Shown here: positions 23,473 through 31,030 of the stretch, piece by piece | Numbering within the stretch: the stretch's first letter is position 1 | How the letters are laid out: the number at the start of each line of letters is the position of its first letter | NCBI RefSeq assembly: GCF_019400985.1 | Contig: NZ_WTFF01000034.1 | Span: forward strand, 1-33,947 | Direction of reading: 5' to 3' | DNA from: Streptomyces bambusae | GTDB lineage: Bacteria > Actinomycetota > Actinomycetes > Streptomycetales > Streptomycetaceae | Length of the DNA: 33,947 nucleotides | Program-made: the position numbers and the translations under genes | Notes under the pieces: model-generated | The model's database searches: none | Seen by the model: the letters and a program-made list of their open reading frames with translations, nothing else | Told to the model about the DNA's origin: nothing

Positions 23473-23585
23473 GAACGCTACGTTGCGTTCATGGTGTCGT
23501 CAATCGCGTGAACCCGTAACCGCAGGTGAAGGACGGTATATTGGTGCAATGGTCTGCGGTTGAACGCAACGGCGCGTTGCAATGG
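23473..23585. promoter_or_regulatory. Repeated operator-like elements between P450 and methyltransferase genes
   Basis: GAACGC-TACGTT-GCGTTC (23473-23490) is an inverted repeat, and GAACGCAACG (23562-23571) continues into GCAACG-GCG-CGTTGC (23566-23580). GAACGCAAC thus occurs in both orientations. TGCAATGG is repeated at 23545 and 23578, 33 bp apart (about three helical turns), the first within ATTG-GTG-CAAT (23540-23550). The arrangement suggests a shared regulator binding several sites in the divergent promoter region. Confidence 0.6.
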
Positions 23586-23672
23586 TGGGCAGTGAAGGCA
23601 ATGCCGGCGGCATGCCCTCCGGGTCCCGGCTATGGTGGTCGGAGGGGGTGCCCGACTGCCGGTGAGGTCGCG

Positions 23673-24749
23673 ATGAGCGGATCGGCCGTGCCCCGCAGCG
23701 CCGAGGGCGCCATGGGCCGGGGCTACGCACGGCATTCCCGGGTGCAGCAGCGCGCCGGCGACTACGGGATGCCCTTGCTGCACCGGGCCTTGGACGTGGT
23801 GGCCCTGCCGGAGGGCGGCATGCCCTTTCGGGTGGCGGACCTCGGTGTGGCGGCCGGGACCAACTCCCTCGGCCCCATGCGCGCCGTGGTGGAGGGGGTC
23901 CGCAGGCGTACCGGCGAGGACACCCCCGTGACGGTGGTCCACACCGACATCCCCGCGAACGACTTCAACACCATGTTCGCCACGGTCATGGACTCGCCCG
24001 GCTCCTACGCGCACCAGCCGCAGGTCTTCGCCCAGGCTGAGGCGCGCTCCTTCTATGAGCCGCTCTTCCCGCCCGCGGAGCTGCACCTGGCCTGGAGCGC
24101 GATCGCCGTGCACTGGCTCTCCAGGGTGCCCGAACCCGTTCCCGACCACATCTACTGCTCACGGGCCACCGGTGGCGTACGCCGGGCCCTGAAGGAGCAG
24201 TCCCGGTCCGACTGGGAGGCGTTCCTCACCCACCGGGCGCGGGAGCTGCGCCCCGGTGGGCAGCTCGTCGTCCTGGGCGGGGCGGCGGCCGACGACGGTT
24301 CCAGCGGGGCGGACGGCCTGATGGACACGGCCGAGGCCGTACTGGCCGACCTGGTACGACAGGGCCTGATCGGGTCGGCCGAGCACGCGAGGATGACGAT
24401 TCCGGCCTGGAACCGGACCAGGGAGGAGTTCCTCGCTCCGCTCCGGGCGGGGCCGCTGGCGGAGGTCCTGCGGGTCGAGGAGTACGACCTCGTGGTGCTG
24501 CCCGACATCCTCCTCGGACAACTCCGGGAGACGGGGGACGTGCAGGGTTTCGCCGATGAGGTGACGGGGTTCTTCCAGGCGGCGTTCCAGCCCTCCTTGT
24601 TCAGCGCGCTGGATCCCGGCCGCGCCCCCGGCGAGGTCGACGCCGTGGCGGAGGCGTTCGCCGCCGGGATGCGTACCCGCGTCGCCGCCGACCCGGAAGC
24701 GGTCGAAACCCACTGGCATGTCGTACCGCTGCGCATCGCACGCAGGTGA
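23673..24749 (+). CDS. SABATH-type SAM-dependent carboxyl methyltransferase
   Basis: 358 aa. It follows the plant-like salicylate/jasmonate carboxyl methyltransferase pattern (Methyltransf_7): YARHSRVQQRAGDYGMPLL, FRVADLGVAAGTNSLGPM (SAM site), VVHTDIPANDFNTMF, SFYEPLFPPAELHLAWSAIAVHWLSRVPEP, and DWEAFLTHRARELRPGGQLVV. Such enzymes make methyl esters of small carboxylic acids. GAGG (23664-23667) lies 5 nt before ATG 23673; the frame is open upstream to 23526 but without family similarity. The MFS gene starts 30 bp downstream, so product export is suggested. The acid substrate is unknown. Confidence 0.88.
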   Translation: MSGSAVPRSAEGAMGRGYARHSRVQQRAGDYGMPLLHRALDVVALPEGGMPFRVADLGVAAGTNSLGPMRAVVEGVRRRTGEDTPVTVVHTDIPANDFNTMFATVMDSPGSYAHQPQVFAQAEARSFYEPLFPPAELHLAWSAIAVHWLSRVPEPVPDHIYCSRATGGVRRALKEQSRSDWEAFLTHRARELRPGGQLVVLGGAAADDGSSGADGLMDTAEAVLADLVRQGLIGSAEHARMTIPAWNRTREEFLAPLRAGPLAEVLRVEEYDLVVLPDILLGQLRETGDVQGFADEVTGFFQAAFQPSLFSALDPGRAPGEVDAVAEAFAAGMRTRVAADPEAVETHWHVVPLRIARR

Positions 24750-24779
24750 CCGGCCCGGGCGCATCAGGTGAGGCGCACC

Positions 24780-26246
24780 GTGACGGAAGCCCCCGCCCGG
24801 CCGCCCGGCCCGCGGCGGCGCGGGGCGCTGGCCGTCCTGCTCATGGCGGCGTTCATGGGCATCCTCGACGTGCTGATCGTCAACGTCGCCGCCCCGTCCA
24901 TCCAGCGTGACCTGCACGCGAGTTTCGACGACATCCAGGCGGTGATCAGCGGATACGTCCTGGCGTACGCCGTGGCGCTGACCACCGGGGCGCGGCTGGG
25001 CGACTCGTACGGCCGAAAACGCGTCTTCCTCCTGGGCGTGCTGGGGTTCGCGGCGTTCTCCGCCGGTTGCGCGGCGGCGCCGTCGGCCGGGGTGCTCATC
25101 GCCCTGCGCATCGGCCAGGGGCTGGCGGCGGCCCTCATGCTGCCGCAAGTGCTGGCGCTGATCCAGGTGATCTTCCCGGAGCGGGAACGGGCCCGGCCGC
25201 TCGCCCTGTACGGGGCGACGCTGGGGCTCGGTGCGGTGCTCGGGCAGATCATCGGCGGTGCCCTGATCCGCATGGACGTCCTCGGTCTGGGATGGCGCTC
25301 GGTGTTCCTGGTCAACGTGCCCATCGGGCTCGCCGTGGCGGCGTGCGTACCCGCCACGCTCCCGAAGCGCCGGCTCGCAGGGCGGCGCCCCCTGGACATC
25401 CCCGGCCTGCTGCTGACCGCGGCCGCCATGACGCTGCTGATCTTCCCGCTCATCCGGGGCAGCGCCGCCGGCTGGCCCGTCTGGGTCTGGCCCGCCTTCG
25501 CCGGGTCGGCCCTGGCCCTGGTCGCGCTGTGGCGCGTGGAGGGTCGGCAGGAGAGCGCAGGCGGAGCGCCGCTGGTCCCGCCGTCGCTCTTCCGCAGGCA
25601 GGGCTTCCGGATCGGGCTGGCCATCGCCCTGGTCTTCTACAGTGGCAACTACGGGCTGTTCCTGCTGCTCGCCTACGTGTTCCAGGACGGCCTGCACCTG
25701 TCGCCGCTCGCCTCGGGCATCGCCTTCCTGCCGCTGGGTGTCGGGTTCGCGGGAGCGTCACTGGCCGGCCACCGGCTCACCGCCCGGTACGGCAGCCGGG
25801 TCCTCCTCGTCGGCGCGGGGACCATGGTGGTCGGCTACGTCGTGCTCATCGCGACCCTGCTCCCGGGCCCGGCGTCCTCCGGTTGGCTCACGGCCCTCGC
25901 CATGGTGCCCGCGCTGCTGGTGTCCGGGGCCGGGCAGGGGATCGTCTCGGCGCCGCTCATCGGGGTCGTCCTGGCCACCGTCCGCCGCGAGGACGCCGGG
26001 GCGGGATCCGGCATGGTACTGACCGCGAACCAGCTCGCGAGTTCCCTCGGGGTCGCCGTGCTCGGCGCGGTCTTCCTGGCCCTGCTCGGCGCCGATCCGC
26101 AGGACACCGCGGCGCGGCCGGACGAGCGGGGATTCACCGCGGCTCTCATGGGCTGCTCCTGGTTGCTGCTCGCCCTGGCCGTGGGCGTGGGCCTGCTGGC
26201 CCGGCGCCTTCCCCGCGGCGACCAGGCCCGGCCGGCGAGCCGATAG
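24780..26246 (+). CDS. MFS drug/metabolite exporter, DHA2-type (about 14 TM)
   Basis: 488 aa. The GTG start at 24780 has AGGTGAGG (24766-24773) 6 nt upstream, better than GTG 24768. About 14 hydrophobic helices are present. DHA2 motifs are visible: LDVLIVNVAAPSIQRDL in TM1, the motif-A loop GARLGDSYGRKRVF, RIGQGLAAALMLPQVLALI and the TM5 LGAVLGQIIGGALI. These transporters export drugs or natural products in exchange for protons. It is co-oriented with the methyltransferase and probably exports its product, or gives self-resistance. Confidence 0.92.
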   Translation: MTEAPARPPGPRRRGALAVLLMAAFMGILDVLIVNVAAPSIQRDLHASFDDIQAVISGYVLAYAVALTTGARLGDSYGRKRVFLLGVLGFAAFSAGCAAAPSAGVLIALRIGQGLAAALMLPQVLALIQVIFPERERARPLALYGATLGLGAVLGQIIGGALIRMDVLGLGWRSVFLVNVPIGLAVAACVPATLPKRRLAGRRPLDIPGLLLTAAAMTLLIFPLIRGSAAGWPVWVWPAFAGSALALVALWRVEGRQESAGGAPLVPPSLFRRQGFRIGLAIALVFYSGNYGLFLLLAYVFQDGLHLSPLASGIAFLPLGVGFAGASLAGHRLTARYGSRVLLVGAGTMVVGYVVLIATLLPGPASSGWLTALAMVPALLVSGAGQGIVSAPLIGVVLATVRREDAGAGSGMVLTANQLASSLGVAVLGAVFLALLGADPQDTAARPDERGFTAALMGCSWLLLALAVGVGLLARRLPRGDQARPASR

Positions 26247-26264
26247 CGCTGGTGGGGTCTGCTG

Positions 26265-26301
26265 TCCTGCCCTCTCCTGCCCTCTCCTGCCCTCTCCTGC
26301 C
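26265..26301. repeat. 10-bp tandem repeat (CCTCTCCTGC)n
   Basis: About 3.7 copies of the unit CCTCTCCTGC run just after the MFS gene, where a terminator would be expected. 26247-26348 holds no gene. Confidence 0.9.
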
Positions 26302-26348
26302 GCCCGGGGCCCGCGTCGACCCGCGGCGGCCCGCGTCGGCCCCGCGTT

Positions 26349-26366
26349 AATACCCCTGGGGGTATT
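26349..26366. promoter_or_regulatory. CsoR/CstR-type operator 1
   Basis: AATACCCC-TG-GGGGTATT is a perfect palindrome touching the -35 element of the cst promoter. CsoR-family repressors recognise such ATACCCC/GGGGTAT sites. Confidence 0.85.
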
Positions 26367-26395
26367 TGACAGGCGGCGCGGCGACCTTCTACCGT
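26366..26395 (+). promoter_or_regulatory. Promoter of the persulfide/sulfite operon
   Basis: TTGACA (26366-26371), an 18-nt spacer and TACCGT (26390-26395). Operator 1 shares its last base with the -35 box, so repressor binding should block RNA polymerase. Start of transcription expected near 26402. Confidence 0.7.
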
Positions 26396-26405
26396 CGATG
26401 ACGAA

Positions 26406-26421
26406 ATACCCATGGGGGTAT
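26406..26421. promoter_or_regulatory. CsoR/CstR-type operator 2
   Basis: ATACCCATGGGGGTAT, a near-palindrome just downstream of the predicted transcription start. Confidence 0.75.
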
Positions 26422-26450
26422 CTGGAGGTGGATTCACCGCCCGAGGCCCG

Positions 26451-26490
26451 GGTCGGCCTGGCCTTTCCCTGGTCGGCCTGACCTTCCTGC
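26451..26490. repeat. 20-bp imperfect tandem repeat in the operon leader
   Basis: GGTCGGCCTGGCCTTTCCCT is followed directly by GGTCGGCCTGACCTTCCTGC. No gene is visible in the 26396-26582 leader. Confidence 0.75.
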
Positions 26491-26539
26491 GGTGCGCGCG
26501 CCCGCCCCTTCGGGGAGCGGGCCGCCTTCTGGCCTCTCC

Positions 26540-26557
26540 GATACCCCCTGGGGTATC
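26540..26557. promoter_or_regulatory. CsoR/CstR-type operator 3
   Basis: GATACCCC-CT-GGGGTATC, perfect palindrome, 25 bp before the cstB-like start. It could act as a roadblock or define a second, nearer promoter. Confidence 0.8.
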
Positions 26558-26582
26558 GGAGTCATCTCTTACGGAGGTTCCC

Positions 26583-27971
26583 GTGTTCTTCGCCCAGTAC
26601 TACCTCGACTGCCTCTCGCAGGCGTCGTACATGATCGCCGACGAGGCCACCGGCCAGGCCGTGGTCGTCGACCCCCGCCGGGACGTCTCGGAGTACCTGG
26701 CCGAGGCCGAGGCCCGCGGCTTCACGGTGGTCGGCGTGATCAACACCCACTTCCACGCGGACTTCGTCGCCGGGCACCTGGAGATGGCCGCCCGGACCGG
26801 CGCGTGGATCGGCTACGGCCGGCGGGCCGAGACGGAGTACCCGATCCGCAAGCTGGCCGACGGTGAGACCATCAGCCTCGGTGACGTCACTCTGGAGATC
26901 ATGGAGACGCCCGGCCACACCCCGGAGTCGATCAGCGTGCTGGTCCGCGAGCGCGGCCAGGACGCCGTGCCGTACGGGGTGCTGACCGGCGACGCCCTGT
27001 TCATCGGCGACGTGGGCCGCCCCGACCTGCTCGCCTCCCTCGGCGTGACCGCCGAGGAGCTCGGCGCCATGCTCCACGACAGTGTGCAGAACAAGCTGAT
27101 GGGCCTGCCGGACGAGGTACGGGTCTTCCCCGCGCACGGCGCCGGATCCGCCTGCGGCAAGAACCTGTCGACCGAGAAGCAGTCCACCATCGGCGCCCAG
27201 CGCGCCACCAACTACGCCTGCGCGCCCATGACCCAGGCCGAGTTCGTGGCCATCGTGACCGCCGGCCAGTCCGCCGCCCCCGGCTACTTCGTCCACGACG
27301 CGATCCTCAACCGCAAGGACCGCGCACTGTTCGACCCGGCTGCGGCCCCCCGGCCCCTGAACGCCGAGGAGTTCACCGAGCTCCGTGCGGCCGGGGCCGT
27401 GGTCGTCGACGCCCGCGACCCGCAGGAGTTCGCCGCCGGACACCTGCGCGGCGCGGTCAACGTCCCGGCCGACGGCCGTTTCGCCGAGCAGGCCGGCACC
27501 GTCCTGCCCGCCGACACCGACCTGCTGGTCGTCGCGCCCCAGAACCGCGAGGAGGAGATCGTCACCCGTCTGGCCCGCATCGGCTTCGACCGCGTGACCG
27601 GCTACCTGCGCTCCCCGGGCGACGCCCTGACCGAGCTGGCCGACGAGGTCACTCCGGCCGGCCGCCTGACCGCCGCGCAGGTCCGCACCGCCCTGGAGGG
27701 CGAGAACGCGCCGGTCGTCATCGACGTACGCAACTGCGGCGAGCGCGCCGAGCACGGCATCATCGACGGCGCCCTGCACATCGCACTCGGCGAACTGCCC
27801 CGCCGCCTGGACGAGATCCCGCGCGAGAAGCCCCTGGTCCTGCACTGCGCGGGCGGCCACCGCTCCTCCGTCGCCGCGAGCCTGCTGCGCCACCACGGCT
27901 TCACCGACGTCTCCGACATCCTCGGCGGGTACGCCGCCTGGGCTCGGCTCGACACTCCCGCCGAGGTCTGA
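26583..27971 (+). CDS. CstB-like persulfide dioxygenase-rhodanese fusion
   Basis: 462 aa. The N-terminal MBL fold of the ETHE1/persulfide dioxygenase type has THFHADFVAGH near residues 55-65, ETPGHTPESI and TGDALFIGDVGRPDL. A first rhodanese domain (VVDARDPQEFAAGHLRGAVNVP) lacks the active-site Cys (VVAPQNREEE), so it is a pseudo-domain. The second (VVIDVRNCGERAEHG) has the catalytic loop HCAGGHRSS with Cys near 422. This layout matches S. aureus CstB, which oxidises low-molecular-weight persulfides to thiosulfate. GGAGG (26573-26577) lies 5 nt before the GTG start; the open frame further upstream is leader. It is controlled by three CsoR-type operators. Confidence 0.92.
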   Translation: MFFAQYYLDCLSQASYMIADEATGQAVVVDPRRDVSEYLAEAEARGFTVVGVINTHFHADFVAGHLEMAARTGAWIGYGRRAETEYPIRKLADGETISLGDVTLEIMETPGHTPESISVLVRERGQDAVPYGVLTGDALFIGDVGRPDLLASLGVTAEELGAMLHDSVQNKLMGLPDEVRVFPAHGAGSACGKNLSTEKQSTIGAQRATNYACAPMTQAEFVAIVTAGQSAAPGYFVHDAILNRKDRALFDPAAAPRPLNAEEFTELRAAGAVVVDARDPQEFAAGHLRGAVNVPADGRFAEQAGTVLPADTDLLVVAPQNREEEIVTRLARIGFDRVTGYLRSPGDALTELADEVTPAGRLTAAQVRTALEGENAPVVIDVRNCGERAEHGIIDGALHIALGELPRRLDEIPREKPLVLHCAGGHRSSVAASLLRHHGFTDVSDILGGYAAWARLDTPAEV

Positions 27972-28022
27972 TCCGGCCACGGGCGGAAGGGCCGACCGAC
28001 CCCCCGACCCCTGCCCCCGCAC

Positions 28023-28038
28023 ATACCCCTCCCCGTAT
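28023..28038. promoter_or_regulatory. Degenerate CsoR/CstR operator (one good half-site)
   Basis: ATACCCCTCCCCGTAT: the left half matches the other operators, the right half keeps only GTAT. It lies 78 bp before the membrane rhodanese gene and may be a weak or decayed site. Confidence 0.5.
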
Positions 28039-28054
28039 TTCCCTGCGGGTCACC

Positions 28055-28101
28055 TCACCGCGATCACTTCACCGCGATCACTTCACCGCGATCACTTCAC
28101 C
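28055..28101. repeat. 14-bp tandem repeat upstream of the membrane rhodanese
   Basis: Three exact copies of TCACCGCGATCACT (28055-28068, 28069-28082, 28083-28096) plus TCACC. The array ends 6 bp before the ribosome site. Confidence 0.95.
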
Positions 28102-28115
28102 ACGACGGAGTTTCC

Positions 28116-28730
28116 ATGACGACCGACGCCTCCCGTGCCGACGGCCTCACGCCTGCCGGCCCTGCCCCCGCCGGCCTCACCCCCGCCACCCTCCAGCAGC
28201 TGATCAAGGACGGGCGCGGACCGCGCCTGCTGGACGTGCGTACCCCGGGTGAGTTCCGGACGGTCCACATTCCCGGTTCCTACAACGTCCCGCTGAACAC
28301 CCTGCGCGAGCACCGCGCCGAACTCCTCGCCCACCTCGACGAGGACGTCGTCCTCGTCTGCCGCTCCGGCGCCCGCGCCGCCCAGGCCGAGCAGGCCCTC
28401 GCCGAGGCCGGTCTGCCCAACCTGCGCGTCCTGGACGGCGGCGTGACGGCCTGGGAAATCGCCGGCGCACCCGTCAACCGGGGCGAAGCGCGCTGGGACC
28501 TCGAACGCCAGGTCCGCCTGGTCGCGGGGTCCGTGGTGCTGGTCACCGGCGTCGCCGGCCTGTTCGTGCCAGGAGTGCACCTGATCGGCACCGCGATCGG
28601 CGCCGGGCTGACGTTCGCCGCGATCGGCAACACCTGTGCCATGGGCATGCTGCTGTCCAAGCTGCCCTACAACCGCGGCCCGCGCACGGACCTCCGTACC
28701 GTCATCGCCTCCCTGCGGGACCGTTCGTGA
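28116..28730 (+). CDS. Membrane-anchored rhodanese (rhodanese + DUF2892, YgaP-like)
   Basis: 204 aa. Residues ~20-125 form a rhodanese domain: LLDVRTPGEFRTVHIPGSYNVPL and the active loop VCRSGARAAQAE with Cys. It is followed by the DUF2892-type tail: two hydrophobic helices (LVAGSVVLVTGVAGLFVP and LIGTAIGAGLTFAAIGNTCAMGMLLSKLPYNR). This is the E. coli YgaP arrangement, an inner-membrane sulfurtransferase. It probably carries sulfane sulfur in the persulfide pathway. GGAG lies 5 nt before the ATG. The stop overlaps the next start as GTGA. The first 25 residues are an Ala/Pro-rich extension. Confidence 0.93.
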   Translation: MTTDASRADGLTPAGPAPAGLTPATLQQLIKDGRGPRLLDVRTPGEFRTVHIPGSYNVPLNTLREHRAELLAHLDEDVVLVCRSGARAAQAEQALAEAGLPNLRVLDGGVTAWEIAGAPVNRGEARWDLERQVRLVAGSVVLVTGVAGLFVPGVHLIGTAIGAGLTFAAIGNTCAMGMLLSKLPYNRGPRTDLRTVIASLRDRS

Positions 28731-29668
28731 TCACGCTGGTCCTCGCCGCCTCCGTACTGATCGGCATCAGCCTGGGCATCCTGGGCGGCGGTGGCTCCAT
28801 CCTGACCGTGCCGATCCTCGTCTACCTGGCCGGCCAGGACAGCAAGGAGGCCATCGCCACGTCCCTCTTCGTCGTCGGCGTCACCAGCCTGGTCGGACTC
28901 GTCCCGCACGCCCGCGCGGGCCGGGTGCGCTGGCGCACCGGCCTGATCTTCGGCGCGGTCAGCATGGTCGGCGCCTACGGCGGCGGACGCCTCGCCGCAC
29001 ACATCCCCGGCACCGCCCTGCTCATCGCCTTCGCGCTGATGATGCTCGCCACCGCCGCCGCCATGCTCCGCAAGCCCCGTGCGCCCCGTAAGCCCCGCGT
29101 GCCCCGCAAGTCCCGTAAGCCCCGTAAGTCGAACGCGGCCGAGCCCGCCCACCGCGAACTGCCCGTCCAACACGTGGTCGTCGAGGGCCTCGTGGTCGGC
29201 GCGGTCACCGGCCTGGTCGGCTCCGGCGGCGGATTCCTCGTCGTCCCCGCGCTCGCCCTGCTCGGCGGACTGCCCATGAGCGTCGCCGTCGGCACCTCGC
29301 TCCTGGTCATCGCCATGAAGTCGTTCGCCGGACTGGCCGGCCACCTCGCCGGAGCCCAGATCGACTGGAACCTGGCCCTGACGGTGACCGCCGCGGCTGT
29401 CGTCGGCAGCCTGATCGGCAGCCGTTTCGCCGGACGCATCCCCCAGGACGCCCTGCGCCAGGCGTTCGGCTGGTTCGTCGTCGTCATGGGCGTCTTCGTC
29501 CTCACCCGGCAACTGCCCCACACGGTATGGGCCGACCCGCTGACCTGGACCGGCATCGGCCTCGCTGCGGCAGCGGCCGTGGCCTGGGGCGCGGTGCGGG
29601 CACGCCGGCCGGGGCCGGCCGCGGACGCGCCCCAGGTAGGCTCTCGGGAGCGGGCCGCGCACCTCTAG
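28727..29668 (+). CDS. TauE/SafE-family sulfite/thiosulfate exporter
   Basis: 313 aa with about eight membrane helices in two related halves. Each half opens with the family's Gly-rich motif: GISLGILGGGGSILTVPILVYL and AVTGLVGSGGGFLVVPALALL. Related CstA/TauE-type proteins export sulfite or thiosulfate, which fits removal of the end product of the upstream enzymes. The GTG start overlaps the rhodanese stop, so translation is coupled. The central cytoplasmic loop carries a basic repeat (RKPRxPRK type, ~residues 115-135) that is unusual for the family. It is followed by an operator and the repressor gene. Confidence 0.9.
   Translation: MITLVLAASVLIGISLGILGGGGSILTVPILVYLAGQDSKEAIATSLFVVGVTSLVGLVPHARAGRVRWRTGLIFGAVSMVGAYGGGRLAAHIPGTALLIAFALMMLATAAAMLRKPRAPRKPRVPRKSRKPRKSNAAEPAHRELPVQHVVVEGLVVGAVTGLVGSGGGFLVVPALALLGGLPMSVAVGTSLLVIAMKSFAGLAGHLAGAQIDWNLALTVTAAAVVGSLIGSRFAGRIPQDALRQAFGWFVVVMGVFVLTRQLPHTVWADPLTWTGIGLAAAAAVAWGAVRARRPGPAADAPQVGSRERAAHL
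29069..29131 (+). repeat. Coding tandem repeat in the TauE loop (Arg/Lys/Pro)
   Basis: Units of about 9-12 bp built from CGTAAGCCC/CGCAAGTCC encode RKPRAPRKPRVPRKSRKPRK. In-frame expansion or loss would alter only the loop between the two transporter halves. Confidence 0.85.
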
Positions 29669-29670
29669 CC

Positions 29671-29688
29671 AGATACCCCGAGGGGTAT
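29671..29688. promoter_or_regulatory. CsoR/CstR-type operator 4 (before the repressor gene)
   Basis: GATACCCC-GA-GGGGTATC, perfect palindrome 56 bp before the repressor start; autoregulation is likely. Confidence 0.85.
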
Positions 29689-29714
29689 CCTGAGTGTGAG
29701 TCGGCTTCCCGTGA

Positions 29715-30008
<294 letters not shown>

Positions 30009-30011
<3 letters not shown>

Positions 30012-30049
30012 CGCACACGTGACGCGTGACGCGTGACGCACGCGTGACG
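30009..30049. repeat. Short TGACGCG/TGACGCAC repeats
   Basis: About five irregular copies of a 7-10-bp unit containing GTGACGC follow the repressor stop. This is the only content of the short spacer before the convergent DUF4287 gene. Confidence 0.7.
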
Positions 30050-30058
30050 GGGAGGGCT

Positions 30059-30271
30059 TCACATGCCGCCGGTCTCGGCGAGGGTGTGGGCGACCAGGGC
30101 GTTGGCGTGGCCGTGGCCCAGGCCGTGCTCGGTCTTGAGCCAGGTCACGAGTTCCATGTGCTTGGCCAGGGGCGAGGTGCGGATGAGGTCCTTCCACTCG
30201 GCGATCGGGCGGCCGTACTTCTTCTCGATGGAGGGGAAGTAGCTGGCAGGGCCTTTGGGTGCGGTGGTCAT
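30059..30271 (-). CDS. DUF4287 domain protein
   Basis: 70 aa. The whole protein is the DUF4287 module: SYFPSIEKKYGRPIAEWKDLI, HMELVTWLKTEHGLGHGHANALVAH. No function is established; it is small, helical and cytoplasmic. The start is the first ATG, with a weak ribosome site (GGAAAC region). It probably shares orientation with the reductase gene upstream of it (30365-30937), 93 bp away. Confidence 0.9.
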   Translation of the reverse strand: MTTAPKGPASYFPSIEKKYGRPIAEWKDLIRTSPLAKHMELVTWLKTEHGLGHGHANALVAHTLAETGGM

Positions 30272-30311
30272 GTCGGGGTTTCCGTCCTTCTGTCCGTGTG
30301 CTGCCGGTGAC

Positions 30312-30351
30312 GTACTTCGGTGTAGTTCGGTGTACGTCGATGTACTTCGCG
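30312..30351. repeat. 10-bp tandem repeat between DUF4287 and reductase genes
   Basis: Four units: GTACTTCGGT, GTAGTTCGGT, GTACGTCGAT, GTACTTCGCG. Confidence 0.85.
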
Positions 30352-30364
30352 TGCGGGAGTCTCG

Positions 30365-30937
30365 TCAGTGGACGACGTCGAAGACGTTCATCTGCAGGCC
30401 GTTGGCGTAGACCTCGTGCTCGACCAGCTTCAGCTTCTGGGTGTCCTTGTCCGTGGTGCTGAACAGCCGCTTGCCTGCGCCGAGCAGGAGCGGGAAGACG
30501 AGCAGGTGGTAGCGGTCGATCAGGCCGGCGTCCGAGAGGGCCTGGTTGAGGGAGGCGCTGCCGTGGACGATGATCGGGCCGCCCTCGGTCTCCTTCAGGG
30601 CGGCGACCTCGTCGAGCGAGCGCAGGATCGTGGTCTCGCCCCAGTTCGGCACCAGGTCGTCTTCGGTGAGGGTGGTGGAGACGACGTACTTCGGCATCAC
30701 CTTGTAGTCGGCGAAGTCCGCCATGTCCGGCCACACCTGGCTGAACGCCTCGTAGCTGACCCGGCCCATCAGCATGGCGGTGGCTTCCTGCTGTTCCCGC
30801 CCCTTGATGTCGAACGCCTCGGGAAGGAACTCGATGTCCTTGAAGGTCCAGCCGGAGTTCCGGTAGCCCGGTTCGCCGCCGGGGGCCTCGACGACGCCGT
30901 CGAGCGAGATGAACGCGGTGCTGATCAGGGTTCGCAT
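30365..30937 (-). CDS. Dihydrofolate reductase/RibD-C family protein
   Basis: 190 aa. It opens MRTLISTAFISLDGVVEAPGG, the family's N-terminal strand and loop, with LMGRVSYEAFSQVWP, KYVVSTTLTEDDLVPNW, and GGPIIVHGSASLNQALSDAGLIDRYHLLVFPLLLGAGKRLF for the NADPH-binding half. Members reduce unknown substrates or act in riboflavin-like chemistry; no specific role can be assigned. GAGGAACC lies ~7 nt before the ATG. Confidence 0.92.
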   Translation of the reverse strand: MRTLISTAFISLDGVVEAPGGEPGYRNSGWTFKDIEFLPEAFDIKGREQQEATAMLMGRVSYEAFSQVWPDMADFADYKVMPKYVVSTTLTEDDLVPNWGETTILRSLDEVAALKETEGGPIIVHGSASLNQALSDAGLIDRYHLLVFPLLLGAGKRLFSTTDKDTQKLKLVEHEVYANGLQMNVFDVVH

Positions 30938-30984
30938 CGTGAGGTTCCTCGGTTTCTCATGCCTGGGTACGGAGTACGAATGGA

Positions 30985-31030
30985 TTCGGTCGGTGCGTGC
31001 TCGGTGCGTGCTTGGTGCGGCTCGGTGCAC
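30985..31030. repeat. Degenerate GCTCGGTGCGT repeats upstream of the reductase
   Basis: About four imperfect copies of an ~11-bp unit (GTGCTCGGTGC type), in the promoter region of the minus-strand gene. Confidence 0.7.

Noticed and set aside
26412..26582. N-terminal extension or leader peptide of the CstB-like gene
   Set aside because: The extension lacks family similarity, contains operator and repeat DNA, and the GTG at 26583 has a perfect GGAGG at 5 nt; the short GTG frame in the leader has its ribosome site too close.
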